NCBI RefSeq assembly: GCF_000332515.2
Contig: NZ_AOGZ02000001.1
Coordinates: 250,501 to 314,500, forward strand
Length of the DNA: 64,000 nucleotides
Direction of reading: 5' to 3'
DNA from: Leptospira wolbachii serovar Codice str. CDC
GTDB taxonomy: Bacteria; Spirochaetota; Leptospiria; Leptospirales; Leptospiraceae
Shown here: positions 32,440-41,215 of the stretch, piece after piece
Numbering within the stretch: position 1 is the first letter of the stretch
Layout of the letters: each line of letters begins with the position of its first letter
Notes under the pieces: generated by a model
What the model saw: only the letters and a program-made list of their open reading frames with translations
Told to the model about the DNA's origin: nothing
Database searches by the model: none
Made by a program: the position numbers and the translations under genes

Positions 32440-35031
32440 TTACTCCACACACTCATCAGAAATCGGATTCAACAATTTTTGATTTGTGCGAATCGTCAAG
32501 TTGTCATAGAAAAGAAACTCTTGGTTATCAACATCGAAGAATTTCCCTCTGACAAACCAAGGATCAGAAATCTCCAACTGATAAACTGCATTCGGAGAGT
32601 AATCACAGCGCGTAATGTTCAATGGCCCACCGTAATTTGGACAGTAATAACTAGTTGAGGTCATAATTTTCCCATCTTGGACAAGAGCATTCGACCATTG
32701 TGAGTCAAATACACCTTTTTTAATATTGGCATTGTATTTGTAGACAGCAGCCTTCCTGTTTAATGAACCTTTGTCGAATTGTAATCGAATGTCTTTATTG
32801 GTGTAGGTCATAGCAACATCTGGAACTGTGCAATACACGGGAACGGAGTCAAAGACAGAGATTTGAGCAGGAATTAATATACATAAATATCCATAGGGAA
32901 TGACGGCCGAGAGATTCAGACAAGTTCGGAAATCAGGATTCTCAATTCTGCGTTCCACTGTTCTCCAGCTACAAATAGCGTTAGTTTGGCGGTCATACTT
33001 AAAAAGTTCAGGAATTTTTAAATTGAGTCTTAGATAAGCAGGTGGATTGGAATTTACATTCTCAAAGTCCATCAATCTTGAAAAATTAAGATTCAACTTT
33101 GCATTATTCGGACAATTGACAAGATTCACGTTATTGATTTTTGGTAAAGAAGGTGTCAACCTGTCTGCGGTAGTAAAGAAACGAGAAACAGCAGTAGAAA
33201 CCGATGCAATGCCATCAATGTTGCGAATTCCAGAAGGCACAGTATACTCGTATTCTTTATCACTCAATACTTGATCCGGATTCAAATGGTAAATTGCTTC
33301 ACCAATCACTGGGTCATAAGAAGTTAAGATAACGTATTGTAATCCTCCATCGGAAAGATTTTCCAAGCGAAGTGGATTGAATTCGAGAGAGTTCCGATCC
33401 ATAACATCATTAAACTTAATTTTGATATTGATTCCACTGAAGTAAAAAACATCTCTTTCTTGGTCTGGAGACACAGAAGTTACTTGTGGCGGAGTTACAT
33501 CCGTTGTTCTAAATAGATGGACTTTTCCGGTGGTCATAGCATTTCCGAAGCTATCTTGGATTCCCGGAAGAATCTCTAATTCGTATTCTGTTTTCTCAAT
33601 GAGTGAATTTGAAGGGATATTTACGTTTACTCGACGATTGGCATCATCGTAAACAACCGAATTAATAGCAACGAGTGTCCCCGATTGTTTGGCTCTTAAA
33701 ACAAATTTGTTTTGGGTGCTGGATCCATTCAAAGCTTCGCTAAAGTCTACACGAAAGCTGGTGATTGTAGGATCTACTCTTTCGCCTTCAGGAAGGATCA
33801 AACGAACAAAAGGTGCTTCCGTGTCTTGTGTGATCAGAAAGTATTGTTTTGATAACACAGCTAAAAAATTTCCTGATGTATCTTTTGCTTCCGCAGAGGA
33901 AACCAAAAGGTAAGCGGCATCACTTCGCAATGGTTTTGATGGATTGAAAGAAAAATTTGCTGTTTTTTGATCCGCACTAAGTGAAGAAAAGATAATTTCC
34001 GGATCGCCCAATCCAACTAAGCCAAATCCTTTAATCGTAGCTGGATCCATAGGTTCACTAAAATGAATTTTGAATTCTGTGATGTTTGGATTTACATCCT
34101 GTCCCTCTGGTTCAATCGAAGTGACTCTAGGTGAAATTGTGTCCACTGTATGGAATGACGTGACCAATCGGTATCCATTTTCTAAGTTTCCAATTTCATC
34201 AGTAACACCGTTTACGTACAACGCATAGTTGGCATCAGAGTCGAGAGTGAATTCGTTTTTATAAGTGACAATCTTTCGATCCAAGGATACTGACACAAAT
34301 TTCAAAGGAGCATAAAGATTCTGATCTCTAGATACAAATCCTGAATGAATGACCGTTAGTTCGTTTACGGGTTCATTGAAAGTAACTGTAAAAAGATTAC
34401 CTGGTTGTAGAGGGAGGAGGTTTGTATTCGGAGTTCCTGATACTATCTGAGGCCCCACCGTATCATTGTTATTTGTAGGGTCATAGGGAAAAGAATCAAT
34501 AATATTGGCAGCTCCATCCTGATCAAAATCATCAAAAGGAAAAGAAAGTCGAAGCGGATCCGTTCCAGGAGCATATTCTGCTTTAACAATATTTAAAAAT
34601 GGAAGGAATGTTCTTGAAAATAAGGAATAAAATCGATTTCGATTGCTGAGTTGATTGATATCGTCCAAATAATTACGAAATTGAACAGCCGCCATACGAA
34701 TGGAAGCCGAATCAGTGATGATTCTTGCAACAATCATTTCGATGTTTACATGTAAGGCTGCGTAAATAGAAAAATGATTCAACTCGGTGGTGAGTTTTCC
34801 TGCAATTGCATCAACACTCGTTTTTTGTTGTTCCCACTCTTTGTTTGCTGGATTGAAATAATAAATTTGAGTGAGTTCGTTTTGGATTTGTGACTGGACG
34901 GACTTTGGATCATACTTAGTTGTCAGAGTGACTGGTTTTGCAAAACTAGTGCCTTCTGGTTCTAATACAAGTTTTGAAGCAACGGGAGTCATTCCAGGAA
35001 CATCTGTTCCCTTCATCTCTTCTACTCGCAT
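32440..35031 (-). CDS. Large Ig-like (SbsA/Big_5 type) surface protein, main part of a frameshifted gene
   Basis: 863 residues from the first ATG, but the coding frame continues upstream to about 35145, where it loses its N-terminus (see 35073-35321). It begins with a ZU5/autoproteolytic-like strand set (GGTIENQAFSLNIPKDAL upstream; VLEPEGTSFAKPVTLTTKY), a Ca-binding-like segment DFDQDGAANIIDSFPYDP, then four Ig-like repeats each starting 'D-x-x-x-P-x-V' with 'F-S/N-E-P/A' (near 190, 293, 400 and 500). The C-terminal part has several Cys pairs. Probably an exported surface lipoprotein if the frame is restored. Confidence 0.78.
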   Translation of the reverse strand: MRVEEMKGTDVPGMTPVASKLVLEPEGTSFAKPVTLTTKYDPKSVQSQIQNELTQIYYFNPANKEWEQQKTSVDAIAGKLTTELNHFSIYAALHVNIEMIVARIITDSASIRMAAVQFRNYLDDINQLSNRNRFYSLFSRTFLPFLNIVKAEYAPGTDPLRLSFPFDDFDQDGAANIIDSFPYDPTNNNDTVGPQIVSGTPNTNLLPLQPGNLFTVTFNEPVNELTVIHSGFVSRDQNLYAPLKFVSVSLDRKIVTYKNEFTLDSDANYALYVNGVTDEIGNLENGYRLVTSFHTVDTISPRVTSIEPEGQDVNPNITEFKIHFSEPMDPATIKGFGLVGLGDPEIIFSSLSADQKTANFSFNPSKPLRSDAAYLLVSSAEAKDTSGNFLAVLSKQYFLITQDTEAPFVRLILPEGERVDPTITSFRVDFSEALNGSSTQNKFVLRAKQSGTLVAINSVVYDDANRRVNVNIPSNSLIEKTEYELEILPGIQDSFGNAMTTGKVHLFRTTDVTPPQVTSVSPDQERDVFYFSGINIKIKFNDVMDRNSLEFNPLRLENLSDGGLQYVILTSYDPVIGEAIYHLNPDQVLSDKEYEYTVPSGIRNIDGIASVSTAVSRFFTTADRLTPSLPKINNVNLVNCPNNAKLNLNFSRLMDFENVNSNPPAYLRLNLKIPELFKYDRQTNAICSWRTVERRIENPDFRTCLNLSAVIPYGYLCILIPAQISVFDSVPVYCTVPDVAMTYTNKDIRLQFDKGSLNRKAAVYKYNANIKKGVFDSQWSNALVQDGKIMTSTSYYCPNYGGPLNITRCDYSPNAVYQLEISDPWFVRGKFFDVDNQEFLFYDNLTIRTNQKLLNPISDECVE

Positions 35032-35072
35032 AGTAATGACTACGTCTTGAGATAAAGCATCTTTAGGGATAT

Positions 35073-35321
35073 TTAACGAAAAAGCTTGGTTCTCAATTGT
35101 ACCACCATTTTTACCGATGGTTTTCGAAACAGATCCGTTCCCTGAAAAAAAACAGAGGCCATCAAGAATTGGTTTCTCAACTGCAAAGCATCTTGGGCTT
35201 TATTTGACTGGAAAAGACTGAAATTTCCATCTCCGTCCATAAACGCAGCGCAGGATGAAAATACTATGGTTGTCGCGATTAGAGTAAAGCTAACGCATAC
35301 CCTCTTAAAGAAATGTTCCAT
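35073..35321 (-). CDS. N-terminal lipoprotein signal part of the frameshifted Ig-like protein
   Basis: From ATG 35321 an 82-residue product with a lipoprotein signal (lipobox FSSC), a short linker (AFMDGDGNFSLFQSNKAQD), and then, after an 8-base homopolymer, out-of-frame residues to a TAA at 35073-35075. One extra T in the coding strand (9 instead of 8), or two fewer, joins it in frame to the downstream 863-residue frame, giving about 960 residues. It therefore is not an independent gene. Confidence 0.7.
   Translation of the reverse strand: MEHFFKRVCVSFTLIATTIVFSSCAAFMDGDGNFSLFQSNKAQDALQLRNQFLMASVFFQGTDLFRKPSVKMVVQLRTKLFR
35145..35152. repeat. 8-base homopolymer at the frameshift of the Ig-like lipoprotein
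   Basis: AAAAAAAA on the plus strand (T8 in the coding strand), exactly where the signal-peptide frame and the Ig-domain frame must be joined. Candidate slippage (phase variation) site, or an assembly error. Confidence 0.7.
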
Positions 35322-35433
35322 TTTCGACTCCGAAGTTTTAGCATATAATTTTTGTAACAGGTGCAATGTGGTTTTGTGGAAAATAAAAAGCAATGCGAAA
35401 ACGATTTAGAGAATTAAATTTTTATAAAATACC

Positions 35434-35451
35434 GTTCAAAACGTTTTGAAC
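35434..35451. promoter_or_regulatory. Perfect 18-base palindrome
   Basis: GTTCAAAACGTTTTGAAC is fully self-complementary and typical in size for a TetR-family operator. TATAAAAT lies just before it (35423-35430). It is about 113 bases upstream of the frameshifted lipoprotein gene and just before a start-less open frame on the plus strand. Confidence 0.5.
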
Positions 35452-35454
35452 TAG

Positions 35455-35670
35455 ATTCAAAAACAATTTCAACGTTACAAGAAAACAAGAACATTGGTCA
35501 ATGAGTTACTACTCATCGATATCTTAGGGAAATCGGAAAAGAGTCTGTCGGATTTTTCGTTTATCGCTTGTTATGTGGCAAAAGAAAATAATAACTTCCT
35601 TCGGGTTTTCACACAGGCAAGGTCTACTGCCGATAAGTTTTTTGCCACTCGGGTCAAAGGATTTTATTAG
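35455..35670 (+). pseudogene. Probable C-terminal gene remnant
   Basis: Open frame of 71 codons ending at TAG 35668-35670 with protein-like composition (FQRYKKTRTLVNELLLID; VFTQARSTADKFFATRV). It has no ATG; TTG 35494 is the first possible start. Composition and length resemble the helical C-terminal domain of a TetR-type regulator. With the palindrome next to it, it may be the last trace of a regulator gene. Weak identification. Confidence 0.35.
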
Positions 35671-35679
35671 TCCGATCGT

Positions 35680-36309
35680 TTACTTTCGATCTTTACGAAT
35701 GATCCATTCTGCAAATAGAAAATTGATGAACCAACCAGCACCCATCATTAAATCTCTGGGAATTCCCGAAGGATCTCCTCCTACCAAAATAAACCAAGGC
35801 AAATGGGTAAATACTTGTGTTCCTGCACCCATTCCAATCGCATAACCACGGATCATCCAATGGCTATGTAGGGAGATTTTCTTTTTGAGAACAAAAAAGA
35901 AACCTGCAATTATACATAACGTCATCCAGATCCCAACCACTAGACGAATTCCAAATAACCAATCCCCATCAGTCGGAACTCTGGGATATACAAGAGTGAG
36001 CCATAAACCAGAAAGTGCAGAGGTAAGTCCCAGACAAACAAGGAACCTTCCCGACATTCGATGCCAAACTATGTGTTTCTTTCGAAACCCCGGAGCAAAC
36101 TGAAAAGCGCCTAAAATACTAAAGAAAACAACGGCAATGATATGGATGATTACGGGAATTGGATCATTAAAAAATCGTTGGTTTTCCACTGTATAAACAT
36201 CACCTTTCATTATTTGCAGGAAACGAATGACACCGGCAATGCTTGGGACCAAACTTAAGAAAAGAAGAGAGCCGATAATCCAAAAATCTTTTTTTGTATT
36301 TGTTACCAT
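35680..36309 (-). CDS. DUF2306-type membrane protein
   Basis: 209 residues with six or seven membrane segments. Conserved-looking polar residues inside the membrane: HIIAVVFFSILGAFQF, KKHIVWHRMSGR, SHWMIRGYAIG and FTHLPW, matching the pattern of the DUF2306 family (possible cofactor or ion ligands from His and Arg). Function unknown. Monocistronic. The intergenic stretch 36310-36451 holds nothing recognisable. Confidence 0.78.
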   Translation of the reverse strand: MVTNTKKDFWIIGSLLFLSLVPSIAGVIRFLQIMKGDVYTVENQRFFNDPIPVIIHIIAVVFFSILGAFQFAPGFRKKHIVWHRMSGRFLVCLGLTSALSGLWLTLVYPRVPTDGDWLFGIRLVVGIWMTLCIIAGFFFVLKKKISLHSHWMIRGYAIGMGAGTQVFTHLPWFILVGGDPSGIPRDLMMGAGWFINFLFAEWIIRKDRK

Positions 36310-36451
36310 AGGAATCTACAGCTCATTGCATAAAAAAATAAAGATTCGGCAATTAAAAAAGGATATTACTAAACAGTTTTTCTTGAATTTTACAGTTTAG
36401 CACCGATAAGGTGATATATGGAAACTTTTTTTATGTCATTTTTCAATACTA

Positions 36452-36646
36452 TCAGCGATGTGATTTAAGAATCATCAGCATCATTCGAATATTAATCCAT
36501 AAAAATCTTACTAATTGCCAAGGTAAAAAAGTACGAAAAAATTTCGTTTTTGTATTAGGAACTGCGACAAAATCGCCTTGTTGGTAAGAAGAATTTAATT
36601 CTTCTTTTTCTAATAATACTAACTCTATTGATTCATTTCTGTTCAT
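36452..36646 (-). CDS. Small hypothetical protein after the SQR-like gene
   Basis: 64 residues, acidic start (MNRNESIELVLLEKEELN) and a basic hydrophobic C-terminus (FLPWQLVRFLWINIRMMLMIL) that could lie on or in the membrane. Start ATG 36646 has a strong AAGGAG 8 bases upstream and lies 12 bases after the SQR-like stop, so it is a real, cotranscribed gene. Possibly a membrane helper of the oxidoreductase. Confidence 0.6.
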   Translation of the reverse strand: MNRNESIELVLLEKEELNSSYQQGDFVAVPNTKTKFFRTFLPWQLVRFLWINIRMMLMILKSHR

Positions 36647-36658
36647 ACATTACTCCTT

Positions 36659-38116
36659 TCATTCTGGAATCAACCACCAACCTAGTTTACATTTTGCTTT
36701 ATACATAAACATATAGTGCAAAACCATCTTAATCCAATGGCCGGCAAGTCCAATCTCGCCAGTAGTATAAGTAAGAGACCTTCCCCATTTCGGATACTGT
36801 TTGAAGTCAGGGACAATCGGATAGACTGTCATAGAGACCGCAGTTCCAGAAAAGACACCATTACCCGCAGAAGCGATACAAGCAGCGCCCATTTCCGCCA
36901 TAGAAGCCCGATGTTTTAGTTCGTTGGTTTTTGTTTTTATTTGGTGTGCAATATTTTGGGCCACAACTTTCCCCATGATGGCAGAAGGCATCCCTGTTCT
37001 CGGCGGAGTTGGAGAAATTTGGATTCCTTCACTGTTTTTCATCACTTTAGAAATGGGATGTGGGGGAGCAAAAGCAATTCCTACTCCAAAGAGATTGGAA
37101 TAAAATGGTGACTGGTAAGTACTTGGCCAATCTTTTGCATCCCATTTTTCATACACTTTCGCTTCATAGTTTGCGTCAACCTTCATCATTCCATTGGCAG
37201 CAAACAATGTTGAGGTGATATCCTCCCCATTGTTTGCATAGGCCTTTAAACCCACTCCACTAAAAGGGGGGATTAACATAGAAAAATCATAACTTACAAA
37301 CCCATTTTCACCATCAAGTGTTGTATAATGGATTTTATCTTTTTCAATTTTTGTTATATGAGCCCGAGTTTTCCATTGAATTCCTCTTTCGGTGAACAAG
37401 GATTCTGCGAATATTTTGCTACTTGTGACGTAACCACCTTGTTCTAAATGCATTCCCCCCATCCCAAAGTCACCTAACTCATATTCATTGGAAATCCAAA
37501 GAATTTTCGCCTGGTCCCTTACACCTGCTTTTCTCAATTCGTGATCCACATTAAAAAGATATTCAAAGGCGGCACCTTGACAGGTACACATTCCGTGTCC
37601 CGTTCCAAATACAAATTTGAACGATTCTCCCCTTTTCATTCTTTGAATTAGAATCTGTAATTTCTCATTTGCTTCTTCTGCGTGTAAATAGGTACAAACA
37701 GAAACGGTATTTCCTTCCTCGGGACCAAGGCCAGGTGTTGCAGAGAAATTAAGCTTAGGCCCCGTGGCATTAATACAATAGTCATAAGTGATGCGACCCG
37801 TTTTGCCTTTTGATTCTGGGGCCGTAGATTCATATTCGACAAACGCATCTTTAGATCCCTCTTTCCCCTCTGGATATAAAGAAGTAACTTTGGCTTGGAT
37901 GAATTGAATTCTCATTTTATCGTAAATCGGTTTTAAACCAAAGGTTACTTCCTTTGGGACCATCGCACCAACACCTACCCAAATATTCGATGGAATCCAA
38001 TTCCAGTTTGCATTCGGAGAAATGACGACCACCTCATGTTTTTTGCCCAAGTATTTTTTTAGTAAAGTCGCCGCTGTATGTCCCGATATCCCCGCACCCA
38101 AAATCACTGTTCTCAT
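36659..38116 (-). CDS. Sulfide:quinone oxidoreductase-like flavoprotein
   Basis: FAD-dependent pyridine nucleotide-disulfide fold of 485 residues. N-terminal dinucleotide motif VILGAGISGHTAA; the Sqr/FCSD style is visible in ISPNANWNWIPSN, FVFGTGHGMCTCQGAAFEYLF (two Cys near 187-189), LIPPFSGVGL, and a C-terminus suited to membrane contact (HWIKMVLHYMFMYKAK). Longer than classic SQR (about 430). It likely oxidises sulfide or a related sulfur species and reduces quinone. The promoter carries an ATACCCC-type dyad. The downstream 64-residue gene is cotranscribed. Confidence 0.75.
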   Translation of the reverse strand: MRTVILGAGISGHTAATLLKKYLGKKHEVVVISPNANWNWIPSNIWVGVGAMVPKEVTFGLKPIYDKMRIQFIQAKVTSLYPEGKEGSKDAFVEYESTAPESKGKTGRITYDYCINATGPKLNFSATPGLGPEEGNTVSVCTYLHAEEANEKLQILIQRMKRGESFKFVFGTGHGMCTCQGAAFEYLFNVDHELRKAGVRDQAKILWISNEYELGDFGMGGMHLEQGGYVTSSKIFAESLFTERGIQWKTRAHITKIEKDKIHYTTLDGENGFVSYDFSMLIPPFSGVGLKAYANNGEDITSTLFAANGMMKVDANYEAKVYEKWDAKDWPSTYQSPFYSNLFGVGIAFAPPHPISKVMKNSEGIQISPTPPRTGMPSAIMGKVVAQNIAHQIKTKTNELKHRASMAEMGAACIASAGNGVFSGTAVSMTVYPIVPDFKQYPKWGRSLTYTTGEIGLAGHWIKMVLHYMFMYKAKCKLGWWLIPE

Positions 38117-38128
38117 ACTTTTATACCT

Positions 38129-38144
38129 ATACCCCTATATGTAT
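38129..38144. promoter_or_regulatory. Candidate operator of the SQR-like gene
   Basis: ATACCCCTATATGTAT, dyad ATAC-N8-GTAT, with ATACCTAT directly adjoining (38123-38130). It starts 13 bases before the start codon. The C-rich ATACCCC half resembles, from memory, sites bound by CsoR/CstR-type thiol or metal sensors that control sulfide genes. No such regulator gene is in the window. Confidence 0.4.
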
Positions 38145-38364
38145 ATTGATAAAAATAAAAAGCAACTCAAACTTTGTTAGATTCATAAACTTCTTATTTT
38201 TTTACTGAACGTAGTTTAGATAAATTGGGAAAAAATTTGAGCACAAAACCGAAAACGGTAATTTAAAAATAGAATCATTCTAATGATAAACCAACAAACC
38301 ATTGTTACCAATCAAAATGCGAAACTTGTTATCAATTGGAGTGCTCGATGTATTGGGGAGAAAA

Positions 38365-38697
38365 CTAACGATTGCTAAGAAACGAAATAATTACAAATGT
38401 TAAGTAGGCAAAACCGGCTATTTCATAAATCAACCTAGCAGTTTTGGGAATGGACAGACTTCCCGTTTTCGCAAACTGAATCCATATAAAAACGTTTGCA
38501 GCAGAAATCAAAATCCAAACAAAAGAATGTCCATACCGAATGAGAAAATATATAAATCCTACTTCATCTTTTGATTCTCCTTCAGGCCAACAAAAATACC
38601 ATAGAATAGAAAATGACAAGGCTATGAGGAAGCAGATAAAAAATCCTAAATGGATCCAAAAGTTTTTTATTGGCAAATAGATTCCCTCCAAAAACAA
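38365..38697 (-). CDS. Small membrane protein, unknown function
   Basis: 110 residues with three or four membrane segments (FWIHLGFFICFLIALSF; SFVWILISAANVFIWI; IAGFAYLTFVIISF). No motif recognised. It stands 38 bases after the 77-residue gene on the same strand. The region between it and the SQR-like gene (38145-38364) is AT-rich; it contains a 31-codon frame from ATG 38283 that I do not trust. Confidence 0.55.
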   Translation of the reverse strand: MFLEGIYLPIKNFWIHLGFFICFLIALSFSILWYFCWPEGESKDEVGFIYFLIRYGHSFVWILISAANVFIWIQFAKTGSLSIPKTARLIYEIAGFAYLTFVIISFLSNR

Positions 38698-38735
38698 AAA
38701 AAATAAAAATCTTTATACTTTGAATTGTTTACTTT

Positions 38736-38969
38736 CTACTCCAACCTACGCTTAACCTCATCCACTATCTCCTCATAGACATTGGAACCTAACTGGTATT
38801 CGATTTCAGTTTTACCTTTCCCAAATAAAAATTCTTCAAATGTCCAATCGGAACGATTGGGATCTTTCCCAGAATCAAACCAATCTTTGAATATGACATG
38901 GTTCCCCTCTAATAGAACTTCGACTAGGTGGTATGGTTCAGAATTTTGCCAATATCGATTTTCTATCAT
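38736..38969 (-). CDS. Small hypothetical protein
   Basis: 77 residues, acidic, soluble (WFDSGKDPNRSDWTFEEFLFG; C-terminal helix NVYEEIVDEVKRRLE). No known domain recognised. The codon pattern and composition look coding, but the ribosome site is weak. It may form a pair with the membrane protein downstream. Confidence 0.5.
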   Translation of the reverse strand: MIENRYWQNSEPYHLVEVLLEGNHVIFKDWFDSGKDPNRSDWTFEEFLFGKGKTEIEYQLGSNVYEEIVDEVKRRLE

Positions 38970-39017
38970 AATAAAATTGCGACCTTTAACAAAGACTACA
39001 ATATAAGGAATGGGCTT

Positions 39018-39182
39018 TCAACTTTTTTCATAGAATTTAACACATATAAATATGCGATCTATTAGCTCTTTACAAATCTCTTTCGGATTTTGTGCACTCA
39101 TCCAATTCCGATAATCCCATTGATCCATCCATTCAGTAACAAAATAAAAAAATGATAACAATATACTAGAATTACCTTGCAA
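39018..39182 (-). other. Short open frame, possible gene fragment
   Basis: 54 codons from TTG 39182 to TGA 39018-39020 with Trp-rich, protein-like composition (FVTEWMDQWDYRNWMSAQ; NPKEICKELIDRIF). No ribosome site. It could be a remnant C-terminus or a small gene on the strand of the 77-residue protein. Confidence 0.3.
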
Positions 39183-39232
39183 TTTTCGTCTCTAAAAAAT
39201 ATGAATCAGATCAACAAGAAGGATAAAATCGC

Positions 39233-39625
39233 ATGATCATATTTCAATGCCCTACAGCAGTTACAGAATACTTAGAAGATAAAAAGATCGTTGTTCTTAC
39301 ACAAACTGGGAAAAACACTGGGGCAAATTTAAAGGAGAGTCTTGACAAAGGTGTTGAAGCACTCATCAATAACAAAGCAGTTAAGTGGTTGTCCGACAAT
39401 CGGAATATGGGTACACATACAGCAGAAGATGTAGAATGGTTGAACAACGATTGGACTCCGAGAGCCATCAAAGCCGGCTGGAAAAAGTGGGCACTCATCC
39501 AACCACAATCAGCGCTCTCTGCGATGTCGGAAAAAAACCTAGTCGATTTTTTTGCTTCTAATGGTATCGAAGTCAAAATATTCGAAACTCCAGAAGAAGG
39601 ACACAAATGGTTGGATTCAGTCTAG
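39233..39625 (+). CDS. STAS/SpoIIAA-like protein
   Basis: 130 residues with an alternating strand-helix pattern (KKIVVLTQTGKNTG; AVKWLSDNRNMG; KKWALIQPQSALSAM; IEVKIFETPEEGHKWL) typical of SpoIIAA-like/STAS-related small proteins. ATG 39233 directly precedes the chemotaxis receptor gene by 9 bases, which suggests joint expression and perhaps a signalling role. No phosphorylatable Ser is assigned. Confidence 0.68.
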   Translation: MIIFQCPTAVTEYLEDKKIVVLTQTGKNTGANLKESLDKGVEALINNKAVKWLSDNRNMGTHTAEDVEWLNNDWTPRAIKAGWKKWALIQPQSALSAMSEKNLVDFFASNGIEVKIFETPEEGHKWLDSV

Positions 39626-39634
39626 ATTTCATTG

Positions 39635-40900
39635 ATGAAACATAGTAAAACCACTCAATACATAGTTCTATCGATTGTCTTAATTTCAACCCAACTTGGT
39701 TCTTTGGTGTATCAATTATTTGGTATTCAGGAATTAAGTTGGATCATGATTGTGATGCAATCGACTGGGCTCTTTCTCTCTCTGATTACAGTATTTTTTG
39801 CTTTAATACAGATCAGAAGTTATAAAAGACAATTTTTGATCATCAAAACTACAATCACCAATGCAATTAAGGGGAATTTATACATTGAACCTTCGATTAA
39901 ATCAAAACTAAAAAAGACAAACGAAGTAGATTCGATTCTTCTTTCTTTATTCGAACTATTACATATTTTTCAAGATATCATTATACTTTTAAAAGATGCA
40001 ACGAAAGGATTATCCGCATCCGTAGATGATGCAAAACTAGCCGATGATTCTTTTAATTCCAGTTTAATCAGACAAAAAGATTATTCTCAGAATTTAGATT
40101 TAACAGTCCGTAAAATGACGGATAATATGACAAACATAGAAAATGCATCTGCGAATAACTATGCAACATTGATCAGTGTTTCCGAAAGTATCAAGGTACT
40201 CTCAGAACATATAAATGAGTCAGAAGAGAATAGCAATCTTTCAAAAAAATTGACATTCGGCATTTCCGACAAAATCCAAAAAGGAAATAAGGCCTTGGAA
40301 GAGATGGCCAATGTCATTGAAAACATCGCCATCAGTTCAGGCAAAATTGAAGGTATGGTCATCGTAATTAAAGAAATTTCAGAACGTGTTAATTTATTAG
40401 CTCTAAACGCTTCAATAGAGGCGGCAAGAGCCGGTGAATATGGAAGTGGATTTGCAGTTGTTGCACAAGAAGTTTCCAAACTGGCTACCCAAACATCCAA
40501 TAGCATCAAAGAAATTGACAATAACGTAAAACGCAACAAAGAAGAAGTAACCTTAAACCGCCAGAAAATAAATGAAACCAATCAACTATATAAAGAAATC
40601 ATCAGTGAAGTGAAACAGATTTTTGAAAAGATTGATTTCATTTCAGAATCCGCAACCAACCAAAGTCAAATTAAAGAAAAACTGATATCTGAATCTGAAC
40701 AACTATCACAGATGTTAGCCGAGATTAAAGAGAATATTGCCGATCAAAACAACTCGCAAAAATTAATATCTGATGTTGCCCAAGCAATGGACTCGAGTGT
40801 AAAGGCAACATTTTCCGAAGGGGAAAACTTATCTAAACTATTAGAAAAAATTAAATCTACAACTGACGATATCGGCGGTGTCATTCTATTATTCAAATAA
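39635..40900 (+). CDS. Methyl-accepting chemotaxis protein
   Basis: 421 residues. Two membrane segments near the N-terminus (about 8-28 and 38-60) with almost no periplasmic loop, so it probably senses from the membrane or cytoplasm. A long coiled-coil follows, with the conserved signalling tip ([20 protein letters not shown], then [14 protein letters not shown]) near 248-282, which binds CheA and CheW. ATG 39635 is used rather than the overlapping TTG 39632. A stem-loop lies just downstream. Confidence 0.9.
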   Translation: MKHSKTTQYIVLSIVLISTQLGSLVYQLFGIQELSWIMIVMQSTGLFLSLITVFFALIQIRSYKRQFLIIKTTITNAIKGNLYIEPSIKSKLKKTNEVDSILLSLFELLHIFQDIIILLKDATKGLSASVDDAKLADDSFNSSLIRQKDYSQNLDLTVRKMTDNMTNIENASANNYATLISVSESIKVLSEHINESEENSNLSKKLTFGISDKIQKGNKALEEMANVIENIAISSGKIEGMVIVIKEISERVNLLALNASIEAARAGEYGSGFAVVAQEVSKLATQTSNSIKEIDNNVKRNKEEVTLNRQKINETNQLYKEIISEVKQIFEKIDFISESATNQSQIKEKLISESEQLSQMLAEIKENIADQNNSQKLISDVAQAMDSSVKATFSEGENLSKLLEKIKSTTDDIGGVILLFK

Positions 40901-40922
40901 AATTTAAGCTAGAGAATTTCCA

Positions 40923-40963
40923 TTGGATTTATAGATCAAACTACATTTGGTTTATAAATCCAA
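40923..40963. terminator. Long inverted repeat after the chemotaxis gene
   Basis: Perfect 11-base arms TTGGATTTATA (40923-40933) and TATAAATCCAA (40953-40963), with a 19-base loop that can itself fold. It starts 23 bases after the stop codon. No U-run. The remaining stretch to 41144 is AT-rich. Confidence 0.4.
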
Positions 40964-41144
40964 ACCCGAAGAGGAGGAAATTATTTATTTCTCCGAACTT
41001 CGTTCTTGAAACAGATTTTAAATTTATTGCATCTACTTAAAAAATAATCAGATATTCTGTATTTTTTTCAACTCTCCCCCGACCTTCGACCACCAAAAAA
41101 TCATAAAAATTAGTACAACCACCACTTCACAGGAGTTATATTTT

Positions 41145-41210
41145 ATGATTGCTATATTAATATTTCCTGTTTTTCTGATTCTTTACGTTTCTGCCATTAC
41201 CATGGAATAA
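41145..41210 (+). CDS. 21-residue hydrophobic peptide upstream of the hybrid kinase
   Basis: ATG 41145 to TAA 41208-41210, preceded by the strong Shine-Dalgarno CAGGAG at 41130-41135. The product is almost a single membrane helix (core AILIFPVFLILYVSAIT). It ends 5 bases before the hybrid kinase ATG, so it may couple translation or act as a small membrane partner. Too short for family assignment. Confidence 0.45.
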   Translation: MIAILIFPVFLILYVSAITME

Positions 41211-41215
41211 GAAAA

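Noticed and set aside
38283..38378. A 31-codon open frame from ATG on the plus strand.
   Set aside because: Short, no ribosome site, and it overlaps the end of the small membrane protein gene.
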